Shown: piece after piece, positions 52,099 to 60,751 of the stretch | Layout: each line of letters starts with the position of its first letter | Numbering within the stretch: the stretch's first letter is position 1 | NCBI RefSeq assembly: GCF_030160235.1 | Contig: NZ_BSNY01000034.1 | Span: 124,001-188,000, forward strand | Origin: Mesorhizobium huakuii | Lineage (GTDB): Bacteria > Pseudomonadota > Alphaproteobacteria > Rhizobiales > Rhizobiaceae | Reading direction: 5' to 3' | DNA length: 64,000 bases | Made by a program: the position numbers and the translations under genes | The notes under the pieces: model-generated | Databases searched by the model: none | Told to the model about the DNA's origin: nothing | Seen by the model: the letters and a program-made list of their open reading frames with translations, nothing else

Positions 52099-53105
52099 CA
52101 CGCCGCCCTTATGCGTGGGTTGATGACGGCGTAGAGCACGTCGACGATCAGATTCACGGCCATGACGATAAGCGCGATCAAGAGCAGGCCAGACTGCACG
52201 ACAACATAGTCGCGCTTGGATATGGATTCGACCATCCACCTGCCTATGCCCGGCCACGAGAAGATCGTTTCGGTAAGGATGGCGCCGGCGAGCAGCGTGC
52301 TGACCTGCAGGCCGATGGTGGTGACCACCGGGATCAGTGCATTGCGCAGGGCATGCACGCCGATGACCCGGGCCGACGAGAGGCCTTTGGCTCGGGCCGT
52401 CCGTACATAGTCCTCGCCCAGCACCTCGAGCATGGCGGAGCGCGTCTGGCGCGCTATCACAGCCAGCGGAATGGTGCCGAGCACAATTGTCGGCAGCACC
52501 AGATGGCGCAATACCGAGCGAAATGCATCCCACTTGCCGTAGATCAAGGTGTCGATGGTCATGAAGCCGGTGATCGGCTTGAAGAAGTACTGCAGGTCGA
52601 TGCGGCCGTTAACCGGCGTCCAGCCGAGATAGCCGGAGAAAAAGATGATCAGCAGCAGGCCCCACCAGAAGATCGGCATGGAGTAGCCGACGAGCGCCGT
52701 GCCCATCAGCGACTGGTCGAACCACGAGCCGCGTTTGACGGCCGCGAAGATGCCGGCCGGAATGCCGAGCACCATGGCGAAAATCATGGCGAAGAACGAC
52801 AATTCCAGCGTCGCCGGGAAGAGCGTCTTGAACTCTTCGAGCACCGGGCGCTTGGACGAAATCGAGACGCCGAAATCACCGGTCACGACCTCGCCGACAT
52901 AGCGGGCATATTGCTGCCAGATTGGCAGATTGTAGCCGAACTGTTCCTTGAGTTCCTCGTAACGCGCGGGCGCCACGCCGTGTTCGCCGGCCATGGCAAG
53001 AATAGGATCGCCAGGCAGCAGCCTGACGAAGGCGAAGGCACAGATAGTGATGCCGACAAGCGTCGGGATCAAAAGTGCAATTCTGTGAAGAATATATTTG
53101 AGCAT
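52098..53105 (-). CDS. Dipeptide-type ABC transporter permease (DppB)
   Basis: A 335-residue permease starting LKYILHRIALLIPTLVGITICAFAFVRLLPGDP, the DppB N-terminal segment ending in PGDP. It includes a long periplasmic loop, LEVLGEDYVRTARAKGLSSARVIGVHALRNALIPVVT (EAA loop and helix) and ILTETIFSWPGIGRWMVESI. It ends with a membrane helix and NPRIRAA. ATG 53105. It follows the binding-protein gene by 43 bp, with a 26-bp perfect palindrome between. Confidence 0.9.
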   Translation of the reverse strand: MLKYILHRIALLIPTLVGITICAFAFVRLLPGDPILAMAGEHGVAPARYEELKEQFGYNLPIWQQYARYVGEVVTGDFGVSISSKRPVLEEFKTLFPATLELSFFAMIFAMVLGIPAGIFAAVKRGSWFDQSLMGTALVGYSMPIFWWGLLLIIFFSGYLGWTPVNGRIDLQYFFKPITGFMTIDTLIYGKWDAFRSVLRHLVLPTIVLGTIPLAVIARQTRSAMLEVLGEDYVRTARAKGLSSARVIGVHALRNALIPVVTTIGLQVSTLLAGAILTETIFSWPGIGRWMVESISKRDYVVVQSGLLLIALIVMAVNLIVDVLYAVINPRIRAA

Positions 53106-53112
53106 GGCGAAG

Positions 53113-53138
53113 GGGACGGCGCTCTAGAGCGCCGTCCC
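53113..53138 (-). promoter_or_regulatory. Perfect palindrome between binding protein and permease genes
   Basis: Two 13-bp arms meet without a loop: GGGACGGCGCTCT (53113-53125) and AGAGCGCCGTCCC (53126-53138). On the mRNA it folds as a hairpin a few bases before the DppB gene, after the binding-protein stop. This arrangement repeats at 33760 and 47338. Confidence 0.65.
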
Positions 53139-53148
53139 ACTCAATATC

Positions 53149-54747
53149 TTATTCGGCTTTGTCGACGCCGTCGAAGCGGTGAATGCCGAGCGGGTCCATC
53201 ATGAAACCGCTGACATTCTTGCGCACGACCGCGTAGACCTGACTATGTGCCAGCAGGAAGGCCGGAGCCTGCTTCTGGAAGACGACCTGCGCCTCTCCAT
53301 AGAGCTTGGTGCGTTCGGCCTGGTCGTTGGTCTTCTTGGCCTTCTGGATCAGGTCCTCGAAATCCTTGTCGCACCAGCTGGAGTAGTTCGAGACGCCGAT
53401 GGCGGAGCAGGCGAACAGGGTGGCGAAGAAGTTGTCAGGATCGCCATTGTCGCCGGTCCAGCCGATCTGGAACGCACCGGGACGGTCCTTCTTCTTGCCT
53501 TCCGAGCGATACTTGGTCCACTCGTAGTTGACGATCTCGGCCTTGACGCCGACCTTGGCCCAGTCGGCCTGGATCAGTTCGGCGGCGCGCTGGAAGTTCG
53601 GATTGTAGGGACGAACGCGATCGGAAGCCCAGAGCTGGATTTCCTTCAGCCCGGCAGCCTCAAGCACCTTCTTGGCCGCTTCCGGATTGTAGGCGTCGGC
53701 CTTCACATCCTTGTTCCACGACCACATGGTCGGCGGGATCAGGTTTTCTGCAGGCGTGGCGCCGGCATCCTGGAACAGCGACTTGATCAGCGCTTCCCGG
53801 TCGATCGCCTGGTTGAGCGCATGGCGCACCTCAGGCTTGTCGAGCGGCGGGATGGTGGTGTTGTAGCTCATATAGCCGATGTTCAGGCCGGCCTGATCCA
53901 TCAGGGTCACGTCCTTGTTGGCCTTGATCGTGCCGATGTCGGCAGGATTCGGATAGGGAGCGATATCGCACTCGCCGGCGAGCACCTTCTGGATGCGCGC
54001 GGTCGCGTCAGGCGTGATGGCGAAGACGAGATCGTCGATCTTCTCCTTGCCCTTGAAATAATCCGGGTGGGCCGCGTAGCGGATGACCGAATCCAGCTGG
54101 TAGTCGACGAACTGGAACGGACCGGTACCGATCGGCTTGGTCGAGAAATCGGCCATCTTGCCGTCCTTCGCCAACTGGTCGGCATATTCCTTCGACACGA
54201 TCGAGGCGAAGTCCATGCCCAGGTTGGCCAGCATCGGCGCGTTCGGCTCGGTCAGCGTCAGCTTGACGGTCAGGTCGTCGACCTTTTCCCACTTGGCGAC
54301 ATATTTCGGCATGTCCATGCCGGTGTAATAGTCCCAGGTCAGGTTCGGCAGATACTTGTCGCCGTTCCAGGGGTTCGCCTTGTTGAACTGGCGGTCGAAG
54401 GAGAAGACGACGTCGTCGGCGTTGAGGTCACGCGTCGGCTTGAAATAGTCGGTGGTCTGGAACTTCACGCCGGGATGCAGGTGGAAGGTGTAGACCAGGC
54501 CGTCGTCGGAAATCTCCCACTTGTCGGCAAGGCCGGGCTCGACCTCGGTGCCGCCATGCTTGAATTCGACCAGACGCGAATAGACGGTACGCGACGAGGC
54601 ATCGAAGTCGTTGCCGCCGGTCGTGGTACCCGGATCAAAATTGGCAGGCGACGCTTCCGAGCAATAGACGAGCGTCTTTCCATTGGCCATGCCGCTAAGA
54701 ACGCTTGCGGCCAGCAAAGCGGCCGCAAAAGCGAGTTTCTTTTTCAT
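53149..54747 (-). CDS. Dipeptide-type ABC transporter substrate-binding protein (DppA)
   Basis: A 532-residue SBP_bac_5 protein with signal peptide MKKKLAFAAALLAASVLSG (cleavage near MANG-KT). TLVYCSEASPANFDPGTTTGGNDFDASSRTVYSRL, then DKWEISDDGLVYTFHLHPGVKFQ, NANPWNGDKYLPNLTW region and IGTGPFQFVDYQLDSVIRYAAH are the DppA/peptide-binding hallmarks, with a C-terminal GWTGDNGDPDNFF motif close to DppA. ATG 54747 follows AGGGAG. First gene of the operon dppA-B-C-D-F. The substrate is likely dipeptides or heme-like peptides by analogy. Confidence 0.88.
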   Translation of the reverse strand: MKKKLAFAAALLAASVLSGMANGKTLVYCSEASPANFDPGTTTGGNDFDASSRTVYSRLVEFKHGGTEVEPGLADKWEISDDGLVYTFHLHPGVKFQTTDYFKPTRDLNADDVVFSFDRQFNKANPWNGDKYLPNLTWDYYTGMDMPKYVAKWEKVDDLTVKLTLTEPNAPMLANLGMDFASIVSKEYADQLAKDGKMADFSTKPIGTGPFQFVDYQLDSVIRYAAHPDYFKGKEKIDDLVFAITPDATARIQKVLAGECDIAPYPNPADIGTIKANKDVTLMDQAGLNIGYMSYNTTIPPLDKPEVRHALNQAIDREALIKSLFQDAGATPAENLIPPTMWSWNKDVKADAYNPEAAKKVLEAAGLKEIQLWASDRVRPYNPNFQRAAELIQADWAKVGVKAEIVNYEWTKYRSEGKKKDRPGAFQIGWTGDNGDPDNFFATLFACSAIGVSNYSSWCDKDFEDLIQKAKKTNDQAERTKLYGEAQVVFQKQAPAFLLAHSQVYAVVRKNVSGFMMDPLGIHRFDGVDKAE

Positions 54748-55214
54748 TGAGCACTCCCTGATGTTCTTCCAAGCCCCTCTATCAGGCTCGCGAAGCGCGC
54801 ATATAAGCACCGTTTTTCCGGCTTTGGAACACCCCGTTTGCTTACCCCGCGGGAAGCAGGAAAAAAATCCGCCATTTTGCTAAATGGCAGAAAAAATTAG
54901 CAGTTTTTTCCACTCACGAGATTATTAACGACCGCATTTTTTTATTGATCTGACATCTGGCGACATAAATGCGGCGTCCGCCTTCATCCGATCATCGATG
55001 CGGAAAGATGCCGGTTCCAAGTGTCGCCGGCGGGAAAGATTTTCGACGGCAAATCTTTCGGCGGCTTGCCGCAAGGGCAAGACTTGCACCACCGCCGATA
55101 GAGGCAATACATAGATGGATATGCTGGCGGCACGGAGGACGTCTCTGTCAATTCGGAGGCGGGCGCGGCATGGGCGACCGAAACGGGCGAACAGGAATTG
55201 TCGAGGAGGAACGG
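54748..55214. other. AT-rich divergent intergenic region
   Basis: Spacer between dppA (minus) and the acyl-CoA ligase (plus). It contains the leader hairpin at 54861-54888 and runs such as AAAAAATTAGCAGTTTTTT. The promoters of both units must lie here. No open reading frame beyond a possible short N-terminal extension of the ligase (ATG 55170) is convincing. Confidence 0.5.
54861..54888 (-). terminator. Intrinsic-terminator-like hairpin in the dppA leader
   Basis: On the minus strand GCCATTT (54888-54882) pairs with AAATGGC (54877-54871) around AGCA, extended by CT/GG to about nine pairs, and is followed by seven Ts (54867-54861). It lies about 115 bases upstream of the dppA ATG. It could stop a short leader transcript or attenuate the operon. 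Confidence 0.6.
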
Positions 55215-57251
55215 GTGGCAAAAGCATCAAAGGCGCCGGTGAAAGCGTCGGCAAAGGCGGTCTCGAAACCAGCCGCCGCCGACGGACAAGGCAAAGCTGG
55301 CGCCAAGGCCGCGACCGCCGGGACAGGCGCAAAGCCTGCCAAGACTGCACCGGCGGCCAAGGCGGCCACCGCCAAGGCCGTCGCGCAGCCGGCGGCAAAA
55401 GCCGCTCCGGCAAAAACCTCCGCAACGAAGACTTCTCCGACGAAGACTCCAGCAAAGACTCCTGTCGCAAAGACTGGGGTAGCGAAGGCCGCATCGCCGG
55501 CAAAGGCGGCGCCACCATCGAAACCGGCGACGGCTGCCACCAAGCGGTTGCCGAAGGCGCTCACGGAACTTGCCGCCGGCCTGCCCGAAAAGCCCTGGCT
55601 CAAGAGCTATCCGAAAAATGTTCCGGCCGAGATCGGTGCGTTGCCCTACAGTTCGATCGGCGATTTCCTCGTCGCCGCCTGCAAGCAGTTTTCCGCCCAG
55701 TCGGCCTTCACCTGCATGGACAAATCCATCAGCTACGCCGATGTCGAGCAGCTGTCGGCGGCCTTCGGTGCCTATCTGCAATCGAAGGGGCTGCAAAAGG
55801 GTGCGCGCGTCGCCATCATGATGCCTAACGTCCTGCAATATCCGGTGGCGATGATGGGCATCCTGCGCGCCGGCTATGTGGTGGTGAACATCAATCCGCT
55901 GTACACGCCGCGGGAGCTGGAGCACCAGCTCAAGGATTCCGGCGCACAAGCCATCGTCATCCTGGAGAACTTCGCCAACACCTTGCAGGCGGTAATCGCC
56001 AGGACCGCGGTCAAGCATGTCGTGGTGGCGGCCATGGGCGACATGCTCGGCGGCCTCAAGGGCACGATCGTCAACTTCGTGGTGCGCCGCGTGAAGAAGA
56101 TGGTGCCGACATGGTCGCTGCCCGGGCATGTCAAGTTCAACGCGGCGATGAAGGCCGGCGCCGGCCTCGGCTTCAAGCCGGCCAAGGTTGCGGCCGACGA
56201 TGTCGCCTTCCTGCAATATACGGGCGGCACCACGGGCGTGTCGAAGGGCGCCACGCTGCTGCACAGCAATGTGCTCTCCAATGTCGTGCAGAACGCGCAG
56301 TGGATGGAAGACGCCTATACGATCAAGCCGAAACCCGCGCACCCGAACTTCATCTGCGCGTTGCCGCTCTATCATATCTTCGCGCTGACGGTGAACGCGC
56401 TGATGGGCATGCAGCAAGGCGCCCGCAACGTGCTCATTCCCAATCCGCGCGATATTCCAGGCTTCGTCAAGGAACTGCAGAAGTATCCGGTCCACATCTT
56501 TCCCGGCCTCAACACGCTGTTCAACGCGCTGCTCAACAATGAGGACTTCCGCAAACTCGACTTCAAGCCGCTGGTGCTGACCCTGGGCGGCGGCATGGCG
56601 GTGCAGAAGGGCGTCGCCGAACGTTGGAAGGCGTTGACCGGTTGCCCTGTCACCGAAGGCTACGGCCTCTCGGAAACATCGCCGGTGGCGACGGCCAACA
56701 AGTTCAGTTCCGGCGATTTCACTGGCACGATCGGCCTGCCGCTGCCCTCGACGGAAATCGCCATCCGCGACGATGACGGCAACAATTTGCCGCTCGGCGA
56801 GGTCGGCGAGATCTGCATCAGGGGACCGCAGGTGATGGCGGGCTATTGGAACCGGCCCGACGAGACCGCCAAGGTGATGACCAAGGACGGCTACTTCAAG
56901 TCCGGCGACATGGGCTTCATGGACGAGCGCGGCTACACCAAGATCGTCGACCGCAAGAAGGACATGATCCTGGTCTCGGGCTTCAACGTCTATCCGAACG
57001 AACTCGAGGAGGTCGTGGCGATGCATCCGGGCGTGCTCGAGGTGGCGGCGATCGGTGTGCCGGACGAGCATTCTGGCGAAGTGCCGAAGCTGTTCATCGT
57101 CAAGAAGGATCCGGCCCTGACCGTGGAAGCCATCAGCGCTTTTTGCCGCGAGAACCTGACCGGCTACAAGCGGCCTAAATATATCGAGTTCAGGACCGAA
57201 TTGCCGAAGACGCCGGTCGGCAAGATCCTGCGGCGGGCGCTGCGCGCCTGA
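55215..57251 (+). CDS. Long-chain acyl-CoA ligase (FadD-like) with Ala/Lys/Pro-rich N-terminal tail
   Basis: A 678-residue AMP-forming ligase. Residues 1-110 are low complexity, a run of Ala, Lys, Pro and Thr (repeats of the kind SKTATKTSPTKTPAKT), as in histone-H1-like tails. The enzyme starts near residue 115 (PWLKSYPKNVPAEI). Motifs: YTGGTTGVSKGATLLHSN (P-loop), PLYHIFALTVNALMG, LTLGGGMAVQ, EGYGLSETSPV, YFKSGDMGFMDERGYTKIVDRKKDMILVSGFNVYPNELE and PVGKILRRALR. GTG 55215 follows GAGGAGGA; ATG 55170 is possible. It makes acyl-CoA from free fatty acids. The tail may bind nucleic acid or membranes. Confidence 0.88.
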   Translation: MAKASKAPVKASAKAVSKPAAADGQGKAGAKAATAGTGAKPAKTAPAAKAATAKAVAQPAAKAAPAKTSATKTSPTKTPAKTPVAKTGVAKAASPAKAAPPSKPATAATKRLPKALTELAAGLPEKPWLKSYPKNVPAEIGALPYSSIGDFLVAACKQFSAQSAFTCMDKSISYADVEQLSAAFGAYLQSKGLQKGARVAIMMPNVLQYPVAMMGILRAGYVVVNINPLYTPRELEHQLKDSGAQAIVILENFANTLQAVIARTAVKHVVVAAMGDMLGGLKGTIVNFVVRRVKKMVPTWSLPGHVKFNAAMKAGAGLGFKPAKVAADDVAFLQYTGGTTGVSKGATLLHSNVLSNVVQNAQWMEDAYTIKPKPAHPNFICALPLYHIFALTVNALMGMQQGARNVLIPNPRDIPGFVKELQKYPVHIFPGLNTLFNALLNNEDFRKLDFKPLVLTLGGGMAVQKGVAERWKALTGCPVTEGYGLSETSPVATANKFSSGDFTGTIGLPLPSTEIAIRDDDGNNLPLGEVGEICIRGPQVMAGYWNRPDETAKVMTKDGYFKSGDMGFMDERGYTKIVDRKKDMILVSGFNVYPNELEEVVAMHPGVLEVAAIGVPDEHSGEVPKLFIVKKDPALTVEAISAFCRENLTGYKRPKYIEFRTELPKTPVGKILRRALRA

Positions 57252-57299
57252 TGCATGTCGCCCAAAAGTGCCTCGGTTTTGGGAGAACGACATGCATCA
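57249..57299. repeat. Rhizobial-type palindromic repeat (REP-like), copy 2
   Basis: Outer arms TGATGCATGTCG (57249-57260) and CGACATGCATCA (57288-57299), inner arms CCCAAAA (57261-57267) and TTTTGGG (57277-57283). It starts in the ligase stop codon and is a good 3'-end hairpin. The sequence pattern matches palindromes scattered through Mesorhizobium-type genomes. Confidence 0.7.
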
Positions 57300-57329
57300 A
57301 AACAAAGAGCTAAGGGGCAGCGCGCTTTA

Positions 57330-58094
57330 GTGGCGGAAGATGCCGTCGGCGACGATGCGCCAAGTAGGGATTCGTCCAGCCGCCGCCCGCGCCTCGACCC
57401 CGCGGAATTCATCAAGGCGAACATGCGCCTTGTCCCGCTGACCGCGCTTCCCGAAATCCGGTTCTACACCGCCCACCCGGGCAGCGGGTTGAGACGCCTC
57501 GTAGACCCTGAAGACGATATTGACGCGGACGACACGCCAGAACCGCAGCCGCCCTACTGGGCCTATGCCTGGGCCGGCGGCGCCGTGCTGGCACGCCACA
57601 TCCTCGACCATCCGGAGACGGTGGCGGGCCGCCGCGTGCTGGACCTTGGCGCCGGTTCAGGCATTGTCGGCATCGCCGCCGCGAAGGCCGGTGCAAGCGA
57701 GGTGATCGCCGCCGAGATCGACCGCAACGGCGTTGCCGCTATCGGCCTCAACGCGGCGGCGAACGGCGTCGCCATCACCATTGTCGACAAAGACATCACC
57801 ACGGGTCCGCCGCCGGCGGTCGACCTCGTGCTTGCGGGCGACGTGTTCTACGGCCACGAGGTTGCCCTGAGGGTCACCCCGTTCCTCGATCGCTGCCTGG
57901 CGGCCGGCATCGAAGTGCTGGTCGGCGATCCCCGCCGCCATGACTTGCCGCTGTCCCGGCTGCGGCTGCTCGCCGAATATCAGGTGCCGGATTTCGGCGA
58001 GGCAAAAAACGCCGCGCTGAAGCCGAGCGGCGTCTTTCGTTTCGAGGCCGAGATCGCACCTGCCCTGGCGGGAGCGATCAAACTGTCTCCTTGA
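57330..58094 (+). CDS. SAM-dependent methyltransferase, ETF-beta-lysine-methyltransferase-like
   Basis: About 254 residues from GTG 57330. FIKANMRLVPLTALPEIRFYTAH at about 30 and PEPQPPYWAYAWAGGAVLARHI are characteristic of the ETFB lysine methyltransferase/METTL20 family; VLDLGAGSGIVGIAAAKAGASEVIAAEID is motif I with LAGDVFYGHEVALRV later. The N-terminal tail is poorly conserved and the start uncertain (an ATG at 57255 inside the palindrome, or ATG 57423). In rhizobia this family methylates the electron-transfer flavoprotein beta subunit, which would fit fatty-acid/acyl-CoA metabolism next door. Convergent, overlapping the HAD gene end by 17 bp. Confidence 0.78.
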   Translation: MAEDAVGDDAPSRDSSSRRPRLDPAEFIKANMRLVPLTALPEIRFYTAHPGSGLRRLVDPEDDIDADDTPEPQPPYWAYAWAGGAVLARHILDHPETVAGRRVLDLGAGSGIVGIAAAKAGASEVIAAEIDRNGVAAIGLNAAANGVAITIVDKDITTGPPPAVDLVLAGDVFYGHEVALRVTPFLDRCLAAGIEVLVGDPRRHDLPLSRLRLLAEYQVPDFGEAKNAALKPSGVFRFEAEIAPALAGAIKLSP

Positions 58095-58809
58095 CCCGCG
58101 TCGACAGGAAGTCCGGCAGATCGGCGACGGAATCGAGAACGACGTCGGCAATGCCTGCCAGCGATTCACGCGTGCCGGTGCCGGAGAGCACGCCTACCGC
58201 CAGGCCGCAGCCGCCAGCGCGCGCCATTTCGAGATCGTGGCGGTTGTCGCCCACCATGGCGATCTCCGCCGGCTTCAGGCCGGTGAGGTCGCAAAAGGCC
58301 TGGATGGTGTCGGGCGCGGGTTTGGGATTGGCCACCGCGTCATAGCCATACGCGGCGTCGAACAGCTGGGCGACGCCCAGCGTGGCCAAGGTCTTTTCCG
58401 CGCCGCTGGTGGAATCGTTGGTGGCGACGCCAAGCCGGTAGGATCTTTTGTGCAGCACCACCAAGGTGTCGACGATGCCCGGCAGCGCAACCGCCATCGC
58501 CGAGCCCTGCACCGAGGTGATCTCGTTGAAGCGGGCGACGGCCAGCATCTGGTCCTCGTCGGACAGACGCGGGAACCACAGCTCGACGACGTCCATGTTG
58601 GTGCCCGAGGCAAAGATCGAATCGGGCTTGAAGCGGCGGTTGGCGAAATCGAAGCCGGCGGCCGCGAGCAGCCTGTCGGCCTTCCAGCGGTCGCCATCGG
58701 AGGCGTCCATGGCCATGAAGTCGGCGACGCCGAGCCAGGTGGCGTTGAAGTCGACAAGTGTCCCGTCCTTGTCGAACAATATGCCTTTGATGTCTGCCAA
58801 GTCAGTCAC
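58078..58809 (-). CDS. HAD-family hydrolase, phosphoglycolate-phosphatase-like
   Basis: A 243-residue HAD phosphatase: [20 protein letters not shown] (motif I DxDGT), [18 protein letters not shown] (motif II Thr/Asn), [12 protein letters not shown] and [26 protein letters not shown] (motif IV GDxxxD). A C1-type cap lies between motifs I and II. GTG 58809 overlaps the pgi stop by four bases (GTGA), so it is translated from the pgi mRNA. Likely a phosphoglycolate phosphatase or related sugar-phosphate phosphatase; the exact substrate is open. Confidence 0.85.
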   Translation of the reverse strand: MTDLADIKGILFDKDGTLVDFNATWLGVADFMAMDASDGDRWKADRLLAAAGFDFANRRFKPDSIFASGTNMDVVELWFPRLSDEDQMLAVARFNEITSVQGSAMAVALPGIVDTLVVLHKRSYRLGVATNDSTSGAEKTLATLGVAQLFDAAYGYDAVANPKPAPDTIQAFCDLTGLKPAEIAMVGDNRHDLEMARAGGCGLAVGVLSGTGTRESLAGIADVVLDSVADLPDFLSTRVKETV

Positions 58810-60449
58810 TCCGAACCACGCAATTGGTGGATGCGTTCCACAAGGCCCCTGGTCGAGGCGTCCCGGTTTGCGGCGCTTTCCTTGCCTTCCACGACAGGCA
58901 GCAGGCCGGTCGCCAGTTCCTTGCCGAGCTCGACGCCCCACTGGTCGAAGGAATTGATGTTGAACAGCGTGCCCTCGACGAAGACACGATGCTCATAGAG
59001 CGCGATCAGCCGCCCGAAAGTGCGCGGGTCGAGCTTGCGATAGAGGATGGTCACCGAAGGCCGGTTGCCGGAGAAGACACGATGCGGCGCTATTTTGTCG
59101 ACATCGGCCGGCTTCATGCCCTTGGCCAGCATCTGCGCGCGCGCCTCGTCCAGCGTGCAGCCCTTCATCAGCGCTTCCGACTGCGCGAGGCAATTGGAGA
59201 GCAGCAAATCATGCTGGTGCTTGAGCTCCGGCTCATGGCCGACGGCCGCGGCAAGGAACTCGACCGGGATGAAGTCCGTGCCCTGGTGAAGGAGCTGGAA
59301 GAAGGCGTGCTGGCCATTGGTGCCCGGCTCGCCCCAGACCAGCGGCCCGGTCGGCGTCGCCACGGGCGTGCCGTCAAGGGTGACACCCTTGCCGTTCGAT
59401 TCCATGTCGAGCTGCTGCAGATAGGCCGGCAGCCGCGACAGGCGCTGGTCATAGGGGATGACCGCGCGGGCCGGATAGCCGCAGATCACGCGATGCCACC
59501 AGCCGACCAGCCCCAGAAGCGCCGGCAGATTCCCGGCAAGCGGCGCGGTGCGGAAATGCTCGTCCATCTCGTGCGCACCATCGAGGAAGGCGCGGAAATT
59601 CCTTGGACCGACGGCGATCATGACAGGCAGGCCGATCGCGCCCCAAACCGAATAACGGCCGCCGACCCAGTCCCAGAAACCGAAGACGCGATCCTGCTCG
59701 ATGCCGAACTTGGCCACAAGGTCGAGCGCGGTCGAGACAGCGGCGAAATGCTTGCCGACCGCCTGCTTGCCGAGCGCCTTCTGCACCCAATCGCGCGCCG
59801 TCTGCGCGTTGGTCATCGTCTCGACCGTGGTGAAGGTCTTGGAGGCGACGATGAACAGCGTGGTTTCGGCGGACAGGCCCTTCAGCGTGTCATGGATATG
59901 GGCGCCGTCGATGTTCGAGACATAGTGCGCGCGCGGCCCGTCATGATAGGGCGCCAGCGCCAGCGTCGCCATGGCCGGGCCGAGGTCGGAGCCGCCAATG
60001 CCGATGTTGACGATGTCGGTGATCTTCTTGCCGGTGGCGCCAACAGCCTTGCCGGAACGGATGGCATCGGCGAAGGCGCCCATCGCGTCAAGCACGGAAA
60101 GGACGTCCGCTTTGACGTCCTGGCCATCGACAGTGACGCCCTTGCCGCTGAGATTGCGCAGCGCTGTGTGCAGCACGGCGCGGTCTTCGGTGATGTTGAT
60201 CTTCTTGCCGGCGAACATGGCGGCGCGGCGGCCTTCGAGATCGGCGGCGCCGGCGAGCTTTTCCAGCAAGTCCATGGTGGTTGCGTCGACGGCGCATTTC
60301 GACCAGTCGAGCAAAAGGTCGCCGTCGGTAGCGGAGAATGTCTGGAACCGCTGCGGATCTGCGGCGAAGGCCTGACGCATGCTGGCAGGTGCCGCAGCGC
60401 GATGATCGCGCAAGGCGGCAAGCTGTTTCTGGAAGGCTGACTTATCCAA
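58806..60449 (-). CDS. pgi: Glucose-6-phosphate isomerase
   Basis: A 547-residue phosphoglucose isomerase catalysing glucose-6-P to fructose-6-P. Family signature [22 protein letters not shown] is seen, as are [88 protein letters not shown] and a C-terminal [13 protein letters not shown]. Start TTG 60449 is favoured by AGGAG ten bases upstream; no ATG fits before the family N-terminus. The HAD phosphatase gene overlaps its stop. Probably leads a two-gene unit. Confidence 0.94.
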   Translation of the reverse strand: MDKSAFQKQLAALRDHRAAAPASMRQAFAADPQRFQTFSATDGDLLLDWSKCAVDATTMDLLEKLAGAADLEGRRAAMFAGKKINITEDRAVLHTALRNLSGKGVTVDGQDVKADVLSVLDAMGAFADAIRSGKAVGATGKKITDIVNIGIGGSDLGPAMATLALAPYHDGPRAHYVSNIDGAHIHDTLKGLSAETTLFIVASKTFTTVETMTNAQTARDWVQKALGKQAVGKHFAAVSTALDLVAKFGIEQDRVFGFWDWVGGRYSVWGAIGLPVMIAVGPRNFRAFLDGAHEMDEHFRTAPLAGNLPALLGLVGWWHRVICGYPARAVIPYDQRLSRLPAYLQQLDMESNGKGVTLDGTPVATPTGPLVWGEPGTNGQHAFFQLLHQGTDFIPVEFLAAAVGHEPELKHQHDLLLSNCLAQSEALMKGCTLDEARAQMLAKGMKPADVDKIAPHRVFSGNRPSVTILYRKLDPRTFGRLIALYEHRVFVEGTLFNINSFDQWGVELGKELATGLLPVVEGKESAANRDASTRGLVERIHQLRGSE

Positions 60450-60751
60450 TGGCGGGGAGCTCCTGGCGTTTTTCGACGTACTTTATCAGACCGGATGTTT
60501 CCGGCGCGTGTCGTCGCGACAAACCTATTGAGCCGAATTCCGTGCGGTCAATACGCGGTGATGCCGCATCGCATCACGATGCGATGACACAATGTGTCAC
60601 TTCGAGCGGCCGCAGAGCCGATTTCGGCTGAAGGATCACTGGCATAAATCCCAAAGATCAGAAAAATTGATTGGCGCAACCCCTTGTGCCACCCATACAC
60701 TCGACTGGTCCAGCCAAATGAAAATGGCTGGCCATCCGAGGAAGATTTCCC
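60450..60751. promoter_or_regulatory. Divergent pgi/mocR intergenic region with two palindromes
   Basis: 302 bp without a gene. CGCATCACGATGCG (60570-60583) and TGACACAATGTGTCA (60585-60599) are perfect-arm palindromes lying side by side. A TTGGCGCAA..TTGTGCCA near-palindrome (about 60672-60691) lies closer to the mocR start. TGTGCCA recurs upstream of the mttB-like gene. Suggested as binding sites of the MocR regulator or another factor. Confidence 0.5.

Noticed and set aside
55227-57293. Long open frame antisense to the acyl-CoA ligase
   Set aside because: Antisense shadow of a clear AMP-binding enzyme; no start context or domain.
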